From Holophagales bacterium (GTDB taxonomy: Bacteria > Acidobacteriota > Thermoanaerobaculia > Multivoradales > Multivoraceae), in NCBI GenBank assembly GCA_009836625.1, contig VXVC01000006.1, forward strand, positions 110,965 through 174,964: a stretch of 64,000 bases of DNA. Direction: 5' to 3'. The position numbers and the translations under genes were made by a program. The notes under the pieces are model-generated. The model saw only the letters and a list, made by a program, of their open reading frames with translations. It made no database searches and was not told the origin of the DNA. Below, piece after piece: positions 31,344 to 39,492 of this stretch (its first letter is position 1; every line of letters begins with the position of its first letter).

Positions 31344-33886
31344 CCCCAAGGTCGCCGGCCGCCGTTTTTCTCGCCGCGGCGGCGACCGTGGCGCCGGCGG
31401 CCGGACAGCACGGCGCGATCGGCGGCGAGTGGCGGGAGTACGGCGGCGACGCCGGCGGGACGAAGTACGCGCCGCTCGGCCAGATCCACCGCGGCAACGT
31501 GGGGGATTTGGCGATCCGCTGGCGCTGGGAGTCGCCCGACAACGCGATCGCGGACCCCGACGCCGGTCTCGAGATCGTCGCCTTCGAGGCGACACCGCTG
31601 ATGAAGGGCGGCGTCCTCTACACGAGCACGTCGTTCAGCCAGGCGGCCGCCGTCGACGCCGCGACCGGCCGGCAGCTCTGGGTCCACGACCCGAGGAGCT
31701 ACGAGTCGGGACGCCCTCCGAACAACGGCTTCCTCCACCGCGGGCTCGCCTGGTGGACGGACGGCGAGACGGAGAGCCTGTACCTGGCGACCGGCGACGC
31801 GCGCCTGATCGCGCTCGATCCGGCGACCGGAACGCCCCGGCGCGAGTTCGGCAACCGCGGCACCGTGGACCTCAAGGCCGGCATCCGTTCGCTCAACAAC
31901 CGCTCCGACCAGTACGGCCACACCTCCCCGCCGATCGTCGTCGGCGACGTGGTCGTCGTCGGTTCCTCGGTCATGGACTGGGCGCCGCAGCCGGAGTGGC
32001 CGCCCGGCGACGTCCGCGGCTACCACGCCCGCACCGGCCGGCTGCTGTGGACCTTCCACACCGTGCCGCGCCCCGGCCAGTTCGGCTACTCGACCTGGGA
32101 GAACGGCTCCGCCGAACGGGTCGGGGGGGCCAACGTCTGGCCGCCGATGACCGCCGACCTGGAGCTCGGGACCGTCTACCTGCCGGTCAGCGCTCCGTCG
32201 AACCACTTCTACGGCGGCCACCGCAAGGGCGACAACCTGTTCGCGAACAGCATCGTCTGCCTCGACGCGCGGACCGGCCGCCGCGTCTGGCACTACCAGA
32301 TCGTCCACCACGACATCTGGGACTTCGACTTGCCTTCGCCGCCCAACCTGGTCGACATCACCGTCGGCGGTCGCGAGATCCCCGCGGTCGCGCAGGTCAC
32401 GAAGCAGGGTTGGGTGTTCGTGTTCGACCGGCGAAACGGCAGGCCGGTGTGGCCGATCCACGAGGTTCCGGTCCCCCAGTCGAGCGTGCCCGGCGAGCGC
32501 ACCGCGCTGACCCAGCCGCGGCCGACGAAACCGCCGCCCTTCGATCGGCTGGGCATCGCGCCGGAAGACTTGGACGACGGTGCCGACGAAGTGCTCGCCG
32601 ACCTCGACTGGGGGCCGATCTACACGCCGCTGTCCACCCGCGGCGCCGTCATCTATCCGGGTCTCGGCGGCGGCGCGAACTGGGGCGGCGCCGCCTTCGA
32701 TCCGACCCGGTCGAGGCTGTACGTCCCGGTCCAGGGTGTCGTTCCCTTCTGGATCCGCCTCTACCAAACCGCTATCTCCGGGTACTACCTGTACGACTCG
32801 GGCATCCTGTGGGCCTCCGGCAACCGCTATCTGCTGAAGCCGCCCTGGGGACACGTCACCGCCTATGACCTCGACCGCGGCGAGATCCTCTGGCAGCGGG
32901 CAAACGACGGTGTGAACGGCTACGCCGGCACCCCGGCCCTGGTCGCCACCCAGGACCTGCTCTTCTACGCCAACCGGTCCCGGTCCTCACTGACGGTCCT
33001 GGACCCCGCGGACGGCGACGTGCTCCGCACGATCCCGCTGCCGGCGCCAGCCTCGGGCGGCCCGATGAGCTACACCGTGGACGGCCGCCAGTACGTCGTC
33101 GTCGCGGTCGGCGCCGGGTCCTCCGACGCTGAACTCGTCGCCCTTTCCCTGGCGGGCGACCTGCCGGAGCAGCATCCCGGCACGCTGGGCTTCTCGCCGC
33201 CGTCCGTGACGGCCCGGGAAGCAGACGGCGAGGTCACGTTGAGCGTGGTCCGAGCCGGTGGCAGCGACGGCGCGGTCGCCGTTTCCGTCCAAACCGCCGG
33301 AGGCACCGCCACCGCGGGGACCGACTACGAGCCGATCGCACGCACGCTCGCCTGGTCTCACGGCGATTCGGCTGACCGGAGGTTCGCGCTCCGGCTGCAC
33401 GAGGACGGCTTCGGCGAGGGCACGGAGACGATCGAACTGGAACTCCATGACACGCTGGGCGGCGCGGCTCTTGGCGAGCGTCGCATGGTGGTCACGGTCG
33501 AGGACGAGCCGGACGCTCCGACCGAGCCGATCGAGAAATGCGTCCCGGACACGACCACGCTCTGTCTCAACGCCGGCCGCTTCCGGGTCCGGACCCGCTT
33601 CGCCACCGCCGCCGGGGAGGACGGCACCCTGGCGACCGGCACCCACCTGACCGGAGACACCGGCTACTTCACCTTCTTCGACCCGGCGAACGTCGAGATC
33701 GTGTTGAAGGTCCTCGACGCGTGCTCGCAGTACGGCCGTTACTGGCTCTACGCCACCGGACTAACCGACCTGGAAGTCGAACTGGAGGTCGCCGACCCGG
33801 TGACCCAGCGGCGACACGTCATCACGAGTCCGCTGGGGGAAGCCTTCCAGCCGGTGGCCGACAACCAGGCGTTCGCCTGCGAGTAG
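31340..33886 (+). CDS. PQQ-dependent dehydrogenase with Calx-beta and a conserved C-terminal domain
   Basis: This 848-residue exported quinoprotein starts at the GTG at 31340, overlapping the PVC gene stop as GTGA. A signal peptide (AAVFLAAAATVAPAAG) is followed by an eight-bladed PQQ propeller to about residue 610 (GGDAGGTKYAPLGQI, then HHDIWDFDLPSPPNL). It resembles soluble relatives of membrane glucose dehydrogenase. Residues about 613-725 form a Calx-beta domain. Residues 733-848 form a disulfide-bearing domain (CVPDTTTLCLNAGRF, then GDTGYFTFF) that I know as a recurring tail in acidobacterial secreted proteins. It has no heme motif of its own, so it probably hands electrons to the PVC protein's azurin or cytochrome. 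Confidence 0.9.
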   Translation: MTPRSPAAVFLAAAATVAPAAGQHGAIGGEWREYGGDAGGTKYAPLGQIHRGNVGDLAIRWRWESPDNAIADPDAGLEIVAFEATPLMKGGVLYTSTSFSQAAAVDAATGRQLWVHDPRSYESGRPPNNGFLHRGLAWWTDGETESLYLATGDARLIALDPATGTPRREFGNRGTVDLKAGIRSLNNRSDQYGHTSPPIVVGDVVVVGSSVMDWAPQPEWPPGDVRGYHARTGRLLWTFHTVPRPGQFGYSTWENGSAERVGGANVWPPMTADLELGTVYLPVSAPSNHFYGGHRKGDNLFANSIVCLDARTGRRVWHYQIVHHDIWDFDLPSPPNLVDITVGGREIPAVAQVTKQGWVFVFDRRNGRPVWPIHEVPVPQSSVPGERTALTQPRPTKPPPFDRLGIAPEDLDDGADEVLADLDWGPIYTPLSTRGAVIYPGLGGGANWGGAAFDPTRSRLYVPVQGVVPFWIRLYQTAISGYYLYDSGILWASGNRYLLKPPWGHVTAYDLDRGEILWQRANDGVNGYAGTPALVATQDLLFYANRSRSSLTVLDPADGDVLRTIPLPAPASGGPMSYTVDGRQYVVVAVGAGSSDAELVALSLAGDLPEQHPGTLGFSPPSVTAREADGEVTLSVVRAGGSDGAVAVSVQTAGGTATAGTDYEPIARTLAWSHGDSADRRFALRLHEDGFGEGTETIELELHDTLGGAALGERRMVVTVEDEPDAPTEPIEKCVPDTTTLCLNAGRFRVRTRFATAAGEDGTLATGTHLTGDTGYFTFFDPANVEIVLKVLDACSQYGRYWLYATGLTDLEVELEVADPVTQRRHVITSPLGEAFQPVADNQAFACE

Positions 33887-33902
33887 GCTCGCTCCAAACT
33901 TA

Positions 33903-33919
33903 GGCCGTGCTCAACGGCC
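33903..33919. repeat. Short hairpin after the PQQ dehydrogenase gene
   Basis: GGCCGT (33903-33908) pairs with ACGGCC (33914-33919) across 5 bases. No T tract follows, so termination is only a possibility. Confidence 0.3.
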
Positions 33920-33951
33920 CAAGGCAACACGAATAGGGACCGCGCGAGCAC

Positions 33952-33980
33952 TTGACAGCGACTTCGGCCAGAAGAACAAT
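33952..33980 (+). promoter_or_regulatory. Sigma70-like promoter of the toxin-antitoxin operon
   Basis: TTGACA at 33952-33957 is a perfect -35. AACAAT at 33975-33980, 17 bases later, is a fair -10. It is followed at once by an inverted repeat that would overlap the transcription start. Confidence 0.65.
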
Positions 33981-34002
33981 CTAGACAGACCATCTGGCTA
34001 GA
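33980..34002. promoter_or_regulatory. Inverted repeat, probable antitoxin operator
   Basis: TCTAGaCAGA and TCTGgCTAGA form the arms of a 23-base imperfect palindrome, with one mismatched pair and a 3-base centre. Its place on the -10 and start point fits autoregulation by the Phd-type antitoxin. Confidence 0.6.
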
Positions 34003-34020
34003 ACCGAAGAGGAGGACGAT

Positions 34021-34275
34021 ATGCCCGAGTGGCCCCTGCAAGACGCGAAGAACCGATTCAGCGCCGTCGTTGCGGCCGCCTTGGCGGGCGAACCCCAACG
34101 CGTTACGCGACGAGGCAAACCAGCCGTCGTCATACTCGCAGACGAGGAGTACGAACGCCTCTGCCACCTGGAGAAAGCGAAGGCGCCTACCTTCGTCGAA
34201 CATCTCCTCGCAATGCCCCAGGACGACGGAGAGTTCGAGAGACTGCCGCTCAGACCGCGTGACTTCGACTTTTGA
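34021..34275 (+). CDS. Phd/YefM-family antitoxin
   Basis: This 84-residue protein has the Phd/YefM N-terminal DNA-binding fold: LQDAKNRFSAVVAAALAGEPQRVTRRGKPAVV, split over residues 6-37, then ILADEEYERL. The C-terminal tail (LPLRPRDF) would bind and block the toxin. AGAGGAGG lies about 6 bases before the ATG. A strong promoter and a palindromic operator precede it. Its stop is overlapped by the toxin start (TTGA), so the two are coupled. Confidence 0.9.
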   Translation: MPEWPLQDAKNRFSAVVAAALAGEPQRVTRRGKPAVVILADEEYERLCHLEKAKAPTFVEHLLAMPQDDGEFERLPLRPRDFDF

Positions 34276-34685
34276 CGTACCTCCTCGACACCGACGTGCT
34301 GTCCGCCTTGCGCAGACAACAGCGCCACACCAGCGTCATGGGCTGGGTTTCAACACAGAGGAGCAGCGATCTCCATGTGAGCGTCATCTCACTTGGCGAG
34401 ATCGAGCGAGGAATCGCACGAGCGAGGCATCGGGAACCTCGGTTCGCCAGACTGCTGGCTGAGTGGCTCGACGGTCTGATCAAGTTCTACGCTGGCCGCA
34501 TCCTCCCGATCGATCTCAGGGCGGCCCGCCGCTGGGGCAGCGTCTCGCAGGCGATCGGCCATCGTGGTGTCGATCTCCTGATCGCCGCCACGGCGCTTGA
34601 ACACGGCCTGACGGTCGTTACCCGCAACGTCCGGCACTTTGAGCCGGCGGGTGTGCCAGTGCTGAATCCGTTCGACTCTCCGTGA
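34272..34685 (+). CDS. VapC/FitB-type PIN-domain toxin (putative endoribonuclease)
   Basis: This 137-residue PIN-domain protein is the toxin partner. PIN-domain acidic residues are visible at D6 or D8 (LLDTDVLS), E42 (SLGEIERG) and near residue 100 (GVDLLIAATAL), with the late VVTRNVRHF. By family it cleaves RNA when free of antitoxin. The TTG start overlaps the antitoxin stop by 4 bases. The module is flanked by ordinary genes with no integrase or repeats, so how it arrived is not visible. Confidence 0.9.
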   Translation: MTYLLDTDVLSALRRQQRHTSVMGWVSTQRSSDLHVSVISLGEIERGIARARHREPRFARLLAEWLDGLIKFYAGRILPIDLRAARRWGSVSQAIGHRGVDLLIAATALEHGLTVVTRNVRHFEPAGVPVLNPFDSP

Positions 34686-34697
34686 ATAGAGCCGCAG

Positions 34698-36050
34698 CTA
34701 CGGCGGCGCCTCTGCTCGCAACCGCTCGAACGCCTCCATCTGCACCGCCGCCTCTTCACTGCGCCCCAGGATCTCGAGCACCCGGGCGTAGTTGAAACGA
34801 AGCGGCGCGTTGTTGTCGAGCCCGTGTTCGAGTGCCCGCCCCATTCGTTCGGCTGCTTCGGCCGGACGGCCGGTTTCAGCGGCGATCATGCCAAGGAGCG
34901 CTTGGGCCTCGCCGAGACCGGGATCGAGCGCCAGGGCGCGCTCGAGCGCAACGGCGGCGTCCTCGGCGCGCCCACCGGTGTGCAGGAACATCCCCTCAAG
35001 ATAGTGGTGCTCAACCCGGTTCGGCTCAAGCCGGCGTGCTTCCGCGGCACTGGCCGCGGCCTCGTCGACACGGGCCATGGAGAACAACACCTTGGCCCGC
35101 AGGGAGTGAACGTCCCCGGCCCGCGAGTCTCCCCAGCGTCCTGGCAGGCCCGCCAAGCGTTCGAGCGCGGCTTCGAGTTCGCCTGCTTCGGCCAGCGACT
35201 GCGCCTCGGACAAGGCGGCTGCCAGGTCGGCCGACGCCGCCTGCTCGACCTCGGCAGCGCGCTCCAATGCGCCTTGCAGCGACCGGTGCCGCTCGAGAGC
35301 AGCCTGTGCGGCTTCCCGGTCGCCGGCGGCTGCGAGGGTGCGTCCGAGGCGGTAGAACACCTCCGGTTCCGCCGATGCGAGCTTCTCGGCGGCGCGCAGG
35401 TGCTCGATCGCTTCCGCATAGCGACCACCGGCGGACAAGATGTCGGCCGTCTCCAGACGGATCACGATGGGGTCGCCGACTCCGTCGTCAAGAGCGCCCT
35501 GGAGATAGTCGAGCGCTTCTCCACGGCGAACCGGATCGCGGGCTAAAGCCAGTCCGCGCGCGAGATCCAGGCCAGGGCTCTCTAGATTCTCGGCCGCCGC
35601 CGTGTTGAGCGCGGCCAGCGCCTGATCCGTCAGCCCATCCGCTAGCCGGAGCAAGGCCAACTGCTCGTACACGTCGGCGTTGCCCAACCGCCGGGTCGCG
35701 CCTTCCTCCAACAAGCTGATCGCCTCGCCGGTGCGATCGAGGTCTCGCAGCAACAACGCCGGCACCAAGTAGGCAGAAGCGATCTCTTCTGCCGCGCCAA
35801 CCGCGACGCGATCCGAAACGTCCGGCTCAAGCTGCCGTACGCGCGCAAATGCGGCGAGGGCGTCATCTGCCCGGCCAAGCGCCGTCAACGCCCGGGCCAG
35901 CGCCACTGCCGGCCCGAAATCCAGGGGCGCACGCTCGACAGCCGTGCGTGCCTCCGCCAAAGCCTCGACCGGGTTTCTGGAATCAGAGGCGGTCTGGCCG
36001 GGACCGGTCTGCGCGAACGCGATGAGCAGAAGAATGGCTACACCAGACAC
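34698..36050 (-). CDS. Exported tetratricopeptide-repeat protein
   Basis: This 450-residue protein has a short N-terminal hydrophobic segment (VAILLLIAFAQ) and then about ten TPR-like helical pairs. Examples are AVALARALTALGRADDALAAF, split across residues 48-68, and AIEHLRAAEKLASAEPEVFYRLGRTL. TPR domains bind partner proteins. The start is GTG. It is the third gene of an operon with a TonB receptor and a TlpA-like protein (28-base gap), so it may serve that transport or redox function. No enzyme motif is present. Confidence 0.85.
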   Translation of the reverse strand: MSGVAILLLIAFAQTGPGQTASDSRNPVEALAEARTAVERAPLDFGPAVALARALTALGRADDALAAFARVRQLEPDVSDRVAVGAAEEIASAYLVPALLLRDLDRTGEAISLLEEGATRRLGNADVYEQLALLRLADGLTDQALAALNTAAAENLESPGLDLARGLALARDPVRRGEALDYLQGALDDGVGDPIVIRLETADILSAGGRYAEAIEHLRAAEKLASAEPEVFYRLGRTLAAAGDREAAQAALERHRSLQGALERAAEVEQAASADLAAALSEAQSLAEAGELEAALERLAGLPGRWGDSRAGDVHSLRAKVLFSMARVDEAAASAAEARRLEPNRVEHHYLEGMFLHTGGRAEDAAVALERALALDPGLGEAQALLGMIAAETGRPAEAAERMGRALEHGLDNNAPLRFNYARVLEILGRSEEAAVQMEAFERLRAEAPP

Positions 36051-36078
36051 CGACGGTCAGGCTAGCAAGCCTCGAGGA

Positions 36079-36648
36079 CTAATCCGCGGCGAACAGAACC
36101 CGCAGGGCCGCATCGAGCGTGTGCCCGCGCGCATCGACTGCCACCAACCGTCCACGGCGGTCGAACAGCAGGGACCGCGGCGGATACTCCACCTGGAAGC
36201 GGCGGGGCACTGCCCCGGCAGCGCCCACTCCGTCGAAGAGGACAGGCCACGTGACGGCCTGCCGGCGCCTGAAGCTCCGCAGGTCGTCACGCCCCGAGCG
36301 GTCGAGGGAAATGGCGAGGATCACGAGGTCTCGATCGCCGTAGCCGGCCCGCGCCCGTTCGAGATGGGGGAAGTCGGCGAGGCAGGGAGCGCACCAGGTC
36401 GCCCAGAAGTCGAGCAGGACGACGCGACCCTGGAAGTCGGCCGCGGTCCAGGTCCGGCCGTCGAGGTCTCGCGCTGCCAGATCCGCCCACACGTCGGCAA
36501 GCCGGACGCCGTGACTCGCCGGAGACTCCGGCTTGTCCGCCCTCGCCGGCGCGGGTCCCTCATCCGGCACCACCGGTGCCGGTCCGCACAAGGCGAGCGT
36601 CAGCATCGCCACCGGGATCGACCTCGGAGAGAACACGAGTCTCCGCAC
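36079..36648 (-). CDS. TlpA-like periplasmic thiol-disulfide protein
   Basis: This 189-residue thioredoxin-fold protein has an N-terminal hydrophobic export segment and the active site WATWCAPC with C86 and C89. The AhpC/TSA-like segments VVLLDFWATW and YPPRSLLFDRRGRLV fit the TlpA/ResA group. These proteins reduce disulfides in the periplasm. It begins with GTG 2 bases after the TonB receptor gene, whose plug carries a CxxC pair that could be its client. The lipobox is imperfect (LALC), so whether it is lipid-anchored is unsure. Confidence 0.9.
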   Translation of the reverse strand: MRRLVFSPRSIPVAMLTLALCGPAPVVPDEGPAPARADKPESPASHGVRLADVWADLAARDLDGRTWTAADFQGRVVLLDFWATWCAPCLADFPHLERARAGYGDRDLVILAISLDRSGRDDLRSFRRRQAVTWPVLFDGVGAAGAVPRRFQVEYPPRSLLFDRRGRLVAVDARGHTLDAALRVLFAAD

Positions 36649-36650
36649 GG

Positions 36651-38957
36651 CTACAGGTCCACCTTCAGGCCGACCACGAAACTGCGCGGGAACCGCGGGC
36701 CGTACACATAGCTCGGGTCTCTGAAAGGTCCCCGGTCGAGGTCGCGCTGGTACTCGTCAGTCAGGTTCCTGAGCGCGACGGTCGCGGTGATCCGCCGGTC
36801 GCCGCCGAGCGCGAAGCGCCGCGACAATCCGACGTCCCAGGTCAGGAAGCCGGGAGTGACCTCGAGCCGATCCTCGAGTATGTAGCCCGCGTAGTGGGGC
36901 GCCAGCATCGAACCGGTGTAGCGGAGACCGGCGAACAGGTTGAAGCCGCGCGGCAGCGGCCACTGGAGGCTCGCCGTACCGTGCTCCTCGGGAGTCCGGA
37001 ACATCGTGGTGCTGCCGAAGTCCGGCTCCGCATCACCGAACTCCGCCCGCTGCCAGGCGTAGCCCGCGTCCACGATCAGACCGCCGCGCCGCAAACCCCA
37101 TCCGATCTCGACGCCACGCACCCGGGCGCGGCCGAGGTTCGTACGCACGAACTCGAACTCCGGAGTCGTCGGGTTGTCGGCCTCCAGGTTGTGAAACAGG
37201 TCGTCGATCCGCGTGTCGAACACGGTCGAGTCGACCACCATGGCCGTGCGCCGCCCGATCTCCGGCCGCCACTCAAGGCTCACCATCCGCGCAGCGGACG
37301 TCTCCTCGCGCAGTCCGGGATCGTCCCGCACGACCATCGCCTTGCCGCCTACGAGCGCGATGTGCAGTTCCTCGTCGAACACCGCGGGCGGCAGAAAGCC
37401 CGCGCTGTGTGAAACGCGGACGGTCAGATCGCTGCGGGGCGTCCACATCAGGGCGGCCCGGGGCGAGACGATCGAGCCGTCGACCGCGCTGTGCCGGTCC
37501 GCCCGCACTCCGTAGAGCAGGGTCACCTGGTCGCCAATCCGGCGGTCGTCCTGGACGAAGCCGGAGACGCTCCGGTAGGTCTCGCGGATCACGCGGCCGT
37601 AGGCCGGTTGCCGGTCGTCGATCAGGTCGCGCGCGGTCTGTACGCCGAAGCTCACGGTGCCCTGAGCGCCGCCGCGGTTGACGTGCGAGTCGAAGATCCA
37701 GAGCGGGTTGCGGGTCGAGCCGAACGCTCCGGGATCGCCGCCCGCGCCGTAGTAGCTGGCGCGTTCGGTCGCGGCGTGAGACACGGTTGCGCGCCAGTCC
37801 CATAGCGGAGATACCGTGTGCAGCCAGGAGACGCTGGCGCCGCGCCGGCTGGAATCCAGTTGCTCCGCCACGTCGACCTGTTCGGGCGGCAGGTGCAGCC
37901 TGTCGCCGCCCCGGCGGAACTCGGCCATGTGGCTCAGCTCCGCCGCGAGCCGCGCCGAGCCGTCGAAGAAGAACTCGTGATAGCGCGCGCCGGCAGCGTC
38001 GAGATCGCGAATTGAAACGTCGCTGAACCCGTCGCCGTCCACGTCGACCGGCGCGACCCGGTCGACCTGGCCGTGGAACGTGGCCGCGCGCCTCGAACCC
38101 GAAGTCCAGTCCGCCACCAGGCTGTAGGACGGCGTCTCGCCAGCCCCGGCCGCGCCGCCCATCCGCTCCGAGCGGGCGTCCGCCTCGACGTGCGTGTGGT
38201 CGGGATGGTGGGGAATCAGGTTGATCACGCCCGCGACGGCGCCGGCGCCGTAGGCCGGCGACCCACCGCCCCTGACCACCTCGATGCTGTCGATCAGGCG
38301 CGCCGGCAACTGCTCGATTCCGTAGACCATCGCCAGGGACGACAGCGTTGGCTGACCGTCCACGAGGAGTTGCGCGTAGGGACCCTGGAGTCCGAGCAGC
38401 CGGATCTGGGAAGAGTTGCAGCTCTGGCAGGTGGACTCGACGCGCACGCCGCGTGTCCACTCCACGGCGTCGGCCAGGGTGCGCGCGGCGACGCTCTCGA
38501 TCCGCGAGCGCGGCAGGGTCTGCATGTGGAGCGGTACGTCCGCGAGCCGTCTCCGGGTTCGCGTCGCGGTAACGACCATCTCCTCCCCGAACGCCGCGCG
38601 GAGCCGGACATCGATCTCCAGCAGCTCCCCGTCCGCGAGCCGGACGTCCTGTTCGGCCAGACCGTAGCCCTCCGCGTACACGACCAGGCGGTGCTCGCCG
38701 GCGCTGACCGGGTGCAGGCAGAAGCGACCGTCTTCCGGGGTGATGACGGACGATGAGATCGTCGTGAGCGTGACCGCGGCGCCGGCGACTGGCTGGCCGG
38801 ACGGAGACCGAACCACGCCCTGAACGGCTGTGTCCCCGGTACAGGGAACCGCCGCCGCCGGCACTGACCCGGTGAGCGCAAGTAGAGCCAGCAAAGGGAC
38901 GAACGCTCCAAGGCTAGCCCTTCGTCCCCTGAATGGGTGCCTGACACGCCGTTCCAT
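36651..38957 (-). CDS. TonB-dependent receptor with CxxC in the plug domain
   Basis: This 768-residue outer-membrane receptor begins at the ATG at 38957; 30 more codons are open upstream but lie beyond the predicted transcription start. A signal peptide is followed by a carboxypeptidase-like domain at about residues 40-120 (VQGVVRSPSGQPVAGAAV). The TonB box/plug starts near MVVTATRTRRR. The plug holds C177 and C180 in ESTCQSCNSSQIRLLGLQG, a pattern known in a subset of receptors. The barrel follows to FVVGLKVDL. It heads an operon with TlpA-like and TPR genes and has a leaderless promoter with an internal palindrome. Substrate is unknown; a metal complex is possible. Confidence 0.92.
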   Translation of the reverse strand: MERRVRHPFRGRRASLGAFVPLLALLALTGSVPAAAVPCTGDTAVQGVVRSPSGQPVAGAAVTLTTISSSVITPEDGRFCLHPVSAGEHRLVVYAEGYGLAEQDVRLADGELLEIDVRLRAAFGEEMVVTATRTRRRLADVPLHMQTLPRSRIESVAARTLADAVEWTRGVRVESTCQSCNSSQIRLLGLQGPYAQLLVDGQPTLSSLAMVYGIEQLPARLIDSIEVVRGGGSPAYGAGAVAGVINLIPHHPDHTHVEADARSERMGGAAGAGETPSYSLVADWTSGSRRAATFHGQVDRVAPVDVDGDGFSDVSIRDLDAAGARYHEFFFDGSARLAAELSHMAEFRRGGDRLHLPPEQVDVAEQLDSSRRGASVSWLHTVSPLWDWRATVSHAATERASYYGAGGDPGAFGSTRNPLWIFDSHVNRGGAQGTVSFGVQTARDLIDDRQPAYGRVIRETYRSVSGFVQDDRRIGDQVTLLYGVRADRHSAVDGSIVSPRAALMWTPRSDLTVRVSHSAGFLPPAVFDEELHIALVGGKAMVVRDDPGLREETSAARMVSLEWRPEIGRRTAMVVDSTVFDTRIDDLFHNLEADNPTTPEFEFVRTNLGRARVRGVEIGWGLRRGGLIVDAGYAWQRAEFGDAEPDFGSTTMFRTPEEHGTASLQWPLPRGFNLFAGLRYTGSMLAPHYAGYILEDRLEVTPGFLTWDVGLSRRFALGGDRRITATVALRNLTDEYQRDLDRGPFRDPSYVYGPRFPRSFVVGLKVDL

Positions 38958-38965
38958 AACGGCGA

Positions 38966-38995
38966 ATCTTACTTTTCGTCTACACGAAACGTCAA
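38966..38995 (-). promoter_or_regulatory. Promoter of the CxxC TonB receptor operon
   Basis: On the minus strand TTGACG (38990-38995) and TAAGAT (38966-38971) are 18 bases apart. The -10 ends 8 bases before the ATG at 38957, so the transcript would be leaderless. Confidence 0.65.
38974..38989. promoter_or_regulatory. Palindrome between -35 and -10, possible repressor operator
   Basis: TTTCGT and ACGAAA form perfect 6-base arms around CTAC. The site fills the spacer of the promoter, the classic place for a repressor to block RNA polymerase. Confidence 0.5.
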
Positions 38996-39111
38996 ATGGA
39001 ACTGGGTGAAACCCCTGCCCTGCTCTCCCCTTGAGTCGCCATCCCATGCTGTAGATGGCAACCGGACCGGTCGGCCGATCTGTTCCGGGGAGTCACTCCG
39101 GGGTCGCAGCT

Positions 39112-39480
39112 TCAGCCCATGTTGAAGAAGCAGAGCTTGTTGCCGTCGAGATCCCGGACGTAGCCGCCGTAGAACGTGGCCACGCGCGTTCCGGGCGCGC
39201 CCTCGTCCGTGCCGCCCAGTTCCAGTGCCCTGGCGTGAAGCTGGTCGACCTGCTCCTGCGAAGCCGCCGGGATCGCCACCATGTTCCCGTTCCCCGGCAC
39301 CTGCGGCTCCTCGTCGTAGGGGATGCAGATGGCGAGCATCGGCTGTCCCGGTCCGACGCCGTAGCCCTTGATCCGACCCATGTCGAACATGGTCTTCGCG
39401 CCCAGCTCGCCGAGCAGCGAATCGTAGAAGGCCGTCGCTCGGTCCATGTCGTTCACGCCAATCGTGCAGTAGCCAATCAT
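39112..39480 (-). CDS. VOC-family (glyoxalase-like) protein
   Basis: This 122-residue protein is a single vicinal-oxygen-chelate domain: IGYCTIGVNDMDRATAFYDSLL at the start and GGYVRDLDGNKLCFF at the end. Such proteins are small metalloenzymes or binding proteins with varied roles. The ATG at 39480 is preferred over a TTG three bases upstream, with AGGAG 8 bases before it. It follows the DUF4340 gene by 12 bases and so ends the Gld-type ABC operon. Its tie to that operon is unclear. Confidence 0.88.
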   Translation of the reverse strand: MIGYCTIGVNDMDRATAFYDSLLGELGAKTMFDMGRIKGYGVGPGQPMLAICIPYDEEPQVPGNGNMVAIPAASQEQVDQLHARALELGGTDEGAPGTRVATFYGGYVRDLDGNKLCFFNMG

Positions 39481-39492
39481 CAATCGATCTCC

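Noticed and set aside
27600..31595. A 1331-codon open frame antisense to the PVC dehydrogenase gene
   Set aside because: The plus-strand protein has clear domains, copper ligands and a heme motif; the antisense translation is low-complexity and unlike any protein I know.
33903..33919. Rho-independent terminator after the PQQ gene
   Set aside because: The 6-base stem has no T tract behind it; kept only as a low-confidence repeat.
33887..34697. A mobile island around the toxin-antitoxin genes
   Set aside because: No integrase, transposase, flanking repeats or tRNA was seen; only the module itself stands out.
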